Origin: Gavia stellata
Taxonomy: Eukaryota > Chordata > Aves > Gaviiformes > Gaviidae
Assembly: GCF_030936135.1 (NCBI RefSeq)
Contig: NC_082595.1
Location: forward strand, 62,734,716-62,798,715
DNA length: 64,000 nt
Reading direction: 5' to 3'
The translations under genes and the position numbers were made by a program. Under the pieces are notes generated by a model that did no database searches, had not been told where the DNA came from, and saw nothing but the letters and a program-made list of their open reading frames with translations. Of this stretch, positions 58,889-64,000 are shown one piece after another; position 1 is the first letter of the stretch, and each line of letters starts with the position of its first letter.

Positions 58889-61800
58889 GCCTCTCCAGAC
58901 CCGACCCAGCTGGCCCCAGGGCAGGGCATCCCACCGAGGACACCCACACTGAGGTCCTGCCTGCAGCTGGAGCATCATACCCAGGACTGGCCTCCTGAAA
59001 TGAGATGTCCAGGGTGGTAACTCTGTGGCACAGCAGAAAGAGAGGTGACTGTAGCTGGAGCTGCATGTTGTCATTCAGAAACCTGGGGAAGGACAGGAAC
59101 AGTTTAGGATGGTACAAGAGGCAAGAAGTAAAAGCAGGAGAGTGAAAGAAAAGAGACAGTCAGGCAATGTTCCTGTGGAGGTGTTTCATGAGGATGGTAG
59201 TAGAGGTTTTAGCATTCAGGCCCTTTAAACCTAGACCAGAAGAAACTAATGAAATGTACACTAAAGGGCAAATCCTGGCAGGAAGAAAAATAAGAGATGG
59301 ATGGGAGAGATGAAATTCACCTGTGATATAATTTGCCTGAACTCTATAGAATTGGCAGAATTGGATAAATTGACCCTTCTGACCTTTAAGCTGTGTGATT
59401 ACTGTTTGCTAAGCCCCAAATGAAGAAAGAGTCCCTTTCTGTTCCTTTAAGTTTATGAAATTGCAACTCCTTGTGGATGCTAAGCATGAAGCTATGAGCA
59501 GACATCCCTCCAGCAGGCAGCCCAAGGGAAATCCTCCTTCCCACCTTCTGCTGGGCTGTTTTACCTCCACGGTCTTGAGGGGGTGCAAGAAAATCCATCC
59601 CTTTTGAAAAGCTACCGCTCGGGGGTGTAGGCACTCTGCTCCCAGTGGTGGATGAGGAGAGGTTCAAAGGCCCTTCTGTCCTTCAGCCCAAGATGTGCTC
59701 AGAGCCATGGCAGAGGCACCAGCAGTGCTGGAGATTGCCTGGGCTGCAGCCACGGAGGTTAGAAGAGCGAGCTGAGCTATGAAATGGAGTTTAAAGAAGG
59801 GAAAAAAGATGTTTTATTTTTCCATATCAAAGGGTTTGCGTAAGGGAAGTGGATGCAATGATGGGCGTAAATGCATGAAGCGTGATGGATGAGATCATAT
59901 CCACTACAGAAAAAACCACTTGCTCGTGTTTTGTGAATCTGGACGAGATGGCCCTTGCTTCTGGGACTGCCTGGTACATGGTGCCTATGGCAGGGCCTGG
60001 GCTTGCACCTCCATGGGAGGAAGCAGAGCCAGCTGAAAGAGGGGAAAAGGGAGTCTTGCGTTTAAGCCATTTCCATTTGACAGGTTTCAAAGCAGATTCA
60101 GAATTTTCTTCTGGGGACGTTACTGATTTTTGCCTGGATGTTCTTCAGTTTTTCAGCTTAGTTTTTCTCCTCCCCCATGTTGCACTCTTTTTTAGCCTTT
60201 TAGATTAAAAGATTAAAAGGCTCTTCCTCCTTCATCTGTCTTTACCTACCTTCTGTTTATCATTTTCCAGTTCACTACAAAATAAATGGAAACCCACACA
60301 CAATGGCATTTCCAGTTTCATGGAAATAAAACATCAACTTTTTTCTTGAAAATTCTTGGCCCCTGTTTAATCAACATGCCCCCCAGATCCTTAGGATTTA
60401 TTTGTTTGCAGTAATTATACAGAGTACATCAAAGTGCCTTTTGGAAAGTAGTAACACACAGCATCTGCCTGAAGGACATTCATCTGTTGGCAAAATGAGT
60501 GCAGAGCAGGAGAGTAAAGCAATTAAGAGAGTAACAGAAGCAAACTGTTGGTGATGATGTGCAGGTTGGTGTTTGTGCTGGAATGGTGCTGGCCACAGGC
60601 AGCGATGAGAAAGGTAAGGGTGCAAGGTGAGGAGTTGCACCACCAGCAGCTGGGAAGAGAAATACGTCCCCATCTCTCACTGAAAATAAGCTGCAATTGG
60701 AGGTTTGGGGAATCGGGTACTTTATGGTGGGTTTCTTCATGGAAGAGGTAAGGCTACAGAAATGATTTAAACGAAAAGGTGGCAGTGGCTTGCTAGACTT
60801 CAGCAGAGAAGCCAAAGTTAAGGAAAATGTAATGAGGCTGGGGGTGAGTCCTGGGATGTGGTCCCGGGGCAAGCCCAGCTTCCTGGAGGCATTGCACAGT
60901 ACAGCATACTGGTGTGAAGGTAAACGGGCTCTGTGGGCTCATGGGGAGAGGAGGGGATAAAAAGACCTGAGAAAGGGGAATCGGTGAGTTCCTAACTGCT
61001 GGGACTGAGATGGGCCAGGGACATTGGAAGCAGCAGCAGCGAAGGCAGGAAAAGAAAGGATTTGTGAAGGGGAACTAAGGCTTTAGGGCCCAGCTATGTT
61101 GGATTTATATGTCAGAAGAAACCCCAGAAGAAATACCAGAAAGTCCAGCTGAACTGCAGCACTGGGCGGGGAGAAATGAAGCACAGACTTTATAAAAGAT
61201 CTTATACCTATGTATAAACACCTGCCCAGGCTCATGCTTTGTATGTGCTCTACCTAATTTCTGGATGAGATTATTAGTTATTAATGGGCAAACACAGCTT
61301 GTTTTGCAGTTACTGCACTTTGCTCTAGACATCTCACTTCATGTGTCTCAAATTATTTGTTTTTCAAACAAAAAATTGCTGTTAAATATTTTAAGCCAGT
61401 ACTAAGCAGTATAATTCAGCAAGATTCATCACGGCGGTAGCAGAATAGACATGCATTAAGTACTTCAGCTGCAGAGAATCCTGGTATATAACACCTTGAA
61501 ATTTCCAAATAACACAGTCATTTTCATCTACTCTAGTCTATATACAGCTTTTTATGACTCTTATTAATGCTGATTTATAAGCACATGGAGTACATGATAA
61601 ACTACCTGGATAGAAAAGCCCCTTTAGGTACTGCTAGAAGCTGGAGACAGAAAAGATCAATCGCAGCCTCTCCTGTCTCCCTCTGCCAGTGCAGAACTAC
61701 TGCTGCGCTAAGACACAAAACTATACAACCCCGATAAATCTCCTTTTCGTGATGTACACTTTGGTGTAACACAAAGGCAAGGGAGAAGGGAAGAGAATGG

Positions 61801-63676
61801 AGGAGCAGATCTGAAATCAGGAGGAAGAGACCAAAGGAAGACTTTATCTAAAGGCTGTATCCCTGTGTCATTGAAATCCCTTTGCTTTCACTTGTGGGTA
61901 TGCAGTGCCTAAACAATTCACCTATGCTGTAAGATAGGACTCAAACGTCTCCATTGCAACACAAGACATTTACTCAATCATCCCCAAGCACTTAAAAAAA
62001 AAAAAAGTCCTCGATAGGTCATTTATACACACGAGCACCTTTTATTATTAAATCTAATTTATTTGTCAGCAGCTAGCTTGTGGATTTACTCTACCTTTTT
62101 ACTCAGTTTGGACAATAAAACTGTGTTGATCTGTTCCCAGCCAGTTTCATTCCCTGGTTCTACTGCATTAAACACAATGTGGCTGTTGTCTGGGCTGCAA
62201 ACACTCATGGGAAATCATTTAAATAGTGAAAAAAAATTGCTTATGCTGAAGTCCTTGTAATCAGGACAACACTGGCTTTTGGAAAAGTCTCTAAAAAATT
62301 TAGATTCTTGATGTTAACTGACTGGCAGCTTCTCCTTGGGGGATTCGGCATTTCAGTTACCACAAAATATTTTTTAACAGTTAGGACGCAGCGAGATGAT
62401 ACATGGTGCAGTAAAACCTCAGACTAAACCCTGGAGAATTGAGTGCAGGTTTTATCTCCACAGTGTGACCATGGTTTCAGTGTTCATAATATCTACATTC
62501 ACAAGTGGATGAGGCTTATTTACATTTTCCTGTTCTGACTGACTAGTACTGAGCCTTTTTCTCCCCCATGGATGCAATTGTGTGCTCCTATAACTGATGC
62601 AAAAGTTATACTGTAGACAGAAAAACGCAGGCATGACAGCCCTGAACCGCTGTCGGCAGATGCCCTGGGCTGCCTGCTCACTCGCTGCCTCTCTGCAGCA
62701 GCCTCAGGGATGCTGCGGCTCCTTGGGGACACGTCCCCATACCACTCTGCCTTGGCTTGCAGCGAGCAGCTCAGCTATGCTGCCACGAACCAGATGTCAC
62801 TCCCTGTAATGCTCTCCTTGTGCAGCCAAACTGTGGAAGCCATGGGCTGGTGTGGAAAAGGTTGGGTCCTTGCCCACCCCTGCGGGGTGCAGATGCATGC
62901 AGCAGAGAGTGGCGTTGACACACTGCAGAAACACCTGCTAAGGGGTGACATCATATTTTCATTGTGCTGCATGGATGGGCAATGGAGCTAAAAGGAATGG
63001 GCTGGTGCTGTAATCCCAGAGTAAATCACAGCAGGCAGAGCTGGAAAGTCTTAATCCATCACAGGAAGCTCTTATCTTTAGATAGATGCATGCAGGCTCA
63101 AGTTACAAGGAAGATAAGGTGCATGGTCTGTTTCTGACTGGACAGAAATGTGTAAGGTTGTTTAGCAGACACAGAAAAAGTTATTTTTTAATCTTTTAAG
63201 AGCTGATGTTAAAACAGAAGATAGCAGTTCAGAACCAAGGCGTATCTCACACTTTTAAATACTGTTTAGATCTCTCTGCTCTTTCCCTCTACAGCTTACA
63301 CTAAATTGAACTGATGGTTAAACTCACCTGAAGTATTTCCTTCTGCATTTCTGCATTTGCTTTTTGTGTTTCCCACTTTTGTTTTTCCTTCCATGGAGGC
63401 TGAGATGCAGGGTTTCTAACCTCCACAGCTGCTTAAAACTGTCCCCTCCCGCTCCCCCCAACTGCCTCCCAGATAGGGCAAATGCCATCCTTGGTTGGGG
63501 AGCTGGAGCCAAGCTCAGGATCTATAAAATACAGGCAAAGATAGAACTGCACAAGGAGTCTCTCAATGGGATTTTGACACTGTGGCTGGCTTCTCTCAAA
63601 ATATCTGGGAGATGAGAAAAGGCTGGCCCTGGCTGAGGGAAAGGAGAGGTCTGAGGAAGCTATGATATCATGCCGC

Positions 63677-63800
63677 TTAAAATATGGAGTTCACAGCTGG
63701 TCAACCCATTATAGAAAATATATGGTAGTACTTAAAAAAGTACAGGGAAGGGTCAGAGGGCAAAGCCCATCACTAAATGATATGAGGAATAGGAGACAAG
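63677..63800 (+). mobile_element. ancient CR1-family LINE fragment
   Basis: The frame through TGG at 63698-63700 reads YGVHSWSTHYRKYMVVLKKV then QGRV. This aligns without gaps to the [20 protein letters not shown] then QRRV segment of copy 5: W, H, Y, K, V, L, V, Q, R and V coincide. The rest is decayed. It is much older than copies 1-5, and its outer limits are unclear. Confidence 0.7.
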
Positions 63801-63831
63801 ACACAAAAAAGGAAGAGTGGGCGTAGAGAAA

Positions 63832-63850
63832 AGAAAGAAAGAAAGAAATC
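63832..63850. repeat. short (GAAA)n run
   Basis: About four GAAA units, a minor simple repeat near the window end. Confidence 0.8.
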
Positions 63851-64000
63851 TATATTGACTGCAAGGAAAAGACGTTAATGGGAAATTTAATTAGAGCAAA
63901 TACAAATGATCGAGCATTGCAGCTGGTGGAGTAAAAGGTTATGAAATGACACAAAAATATTAGCCTAGAAGGAAGGGCAGTTGTTCCGGGAAGCTCCTGG

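Larger units (their letters stand above)
51091..64000 (+). other. SCML4: SCML4 intron (phase 1), incomplete at window end
   Basis: At least 12.9 kb without an exon matching the expected continuation of SCML4 (the VKTVTTEEYL-type segment or the SAM domain). It contains the octamer array (52860-52915), CR1 copy 5 (55075-57141), a (TTCC)n microsatellite (58841-58888) and an old CR1 fragment (63677-63800). Other stretches (51091-52859, 52916-55074, 57142-58800, 58889-63676) show nothing I can name. Tail-end AT-rich sequence at 61330-61620 is unassigned. Confidence 0.8.

Noticed and set aside
51091..64000. Search for the SCML4 linker and SAM-domain exons
   Set aside because: No segment in any frame matches the expected continuation, so these exons are placed beyond the window.

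Overview
The window looks like a bird nuclear chromosome. The only host gene I can support is SCML4 (Scm polycomb group protein like 4) on the + strand. The repeats are almost all CR1 LINEs, with the avian 3' end of repeated ATTCTATG/ATTCTGTG octamers. There are no operons, CRISPR arrays, bacterial elements or RNA genes that I can recognise. The sequence is AT-balanced, CpG-poor and mostly intronic or intergenic.

Layout. Positions 1-35168 are non-coding, either SCML4 5' introns or sequence upstream of it. Most of this (1-27.9 kb) has no recognisable transposon. It contains several AT-rich, homeodomain-motif-rich islands that look like conserved non-coding elements, plus a weak first-exon/promoter candidate near 7.4-7.9 kb. 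A short inverted-repeat-bounded element lies at 27909-28158. CR1 copies begin at 30.8 kb. Four SCML4 coding exons follow at 35180-35380, 43529-43658, 46239-46439 and 50896-51090. All have GT/AG borders and consistent phases (0, 1, 1, 1), and together they encode 242 residues. These cover two N-terminal AT-hook-like basic motifs and the SLED domain. The Ser/Pro-rich linker and C-terminal SAM domain are not in the window, so the gene must continue past 64000.

Five + strand CR1 copies lie between 30.8 and 57.1 kb, in the same sense as the gene. A short - strand CR1 tail lies upstream of the first coding exon. Two much older CR1/L3-like fragments lie at 50.6-50.8 kb (antisense, just before the fourth exon) and at 63.7 kb. 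The last intron also holds a 12-bp-period array of octamer (ATTTGCAT) motifs and a (TTCC)n microsatellite.

I found no new multi-gene system. The more interesting signals are the octamer array, the palindromic homeodomain-type islands, shared inactivating changes in two CR1 copies, repeated CpG decay at the CR1 catalytic codon, and the inverted-repeat element. All comparisons were made by eye, without database searches.
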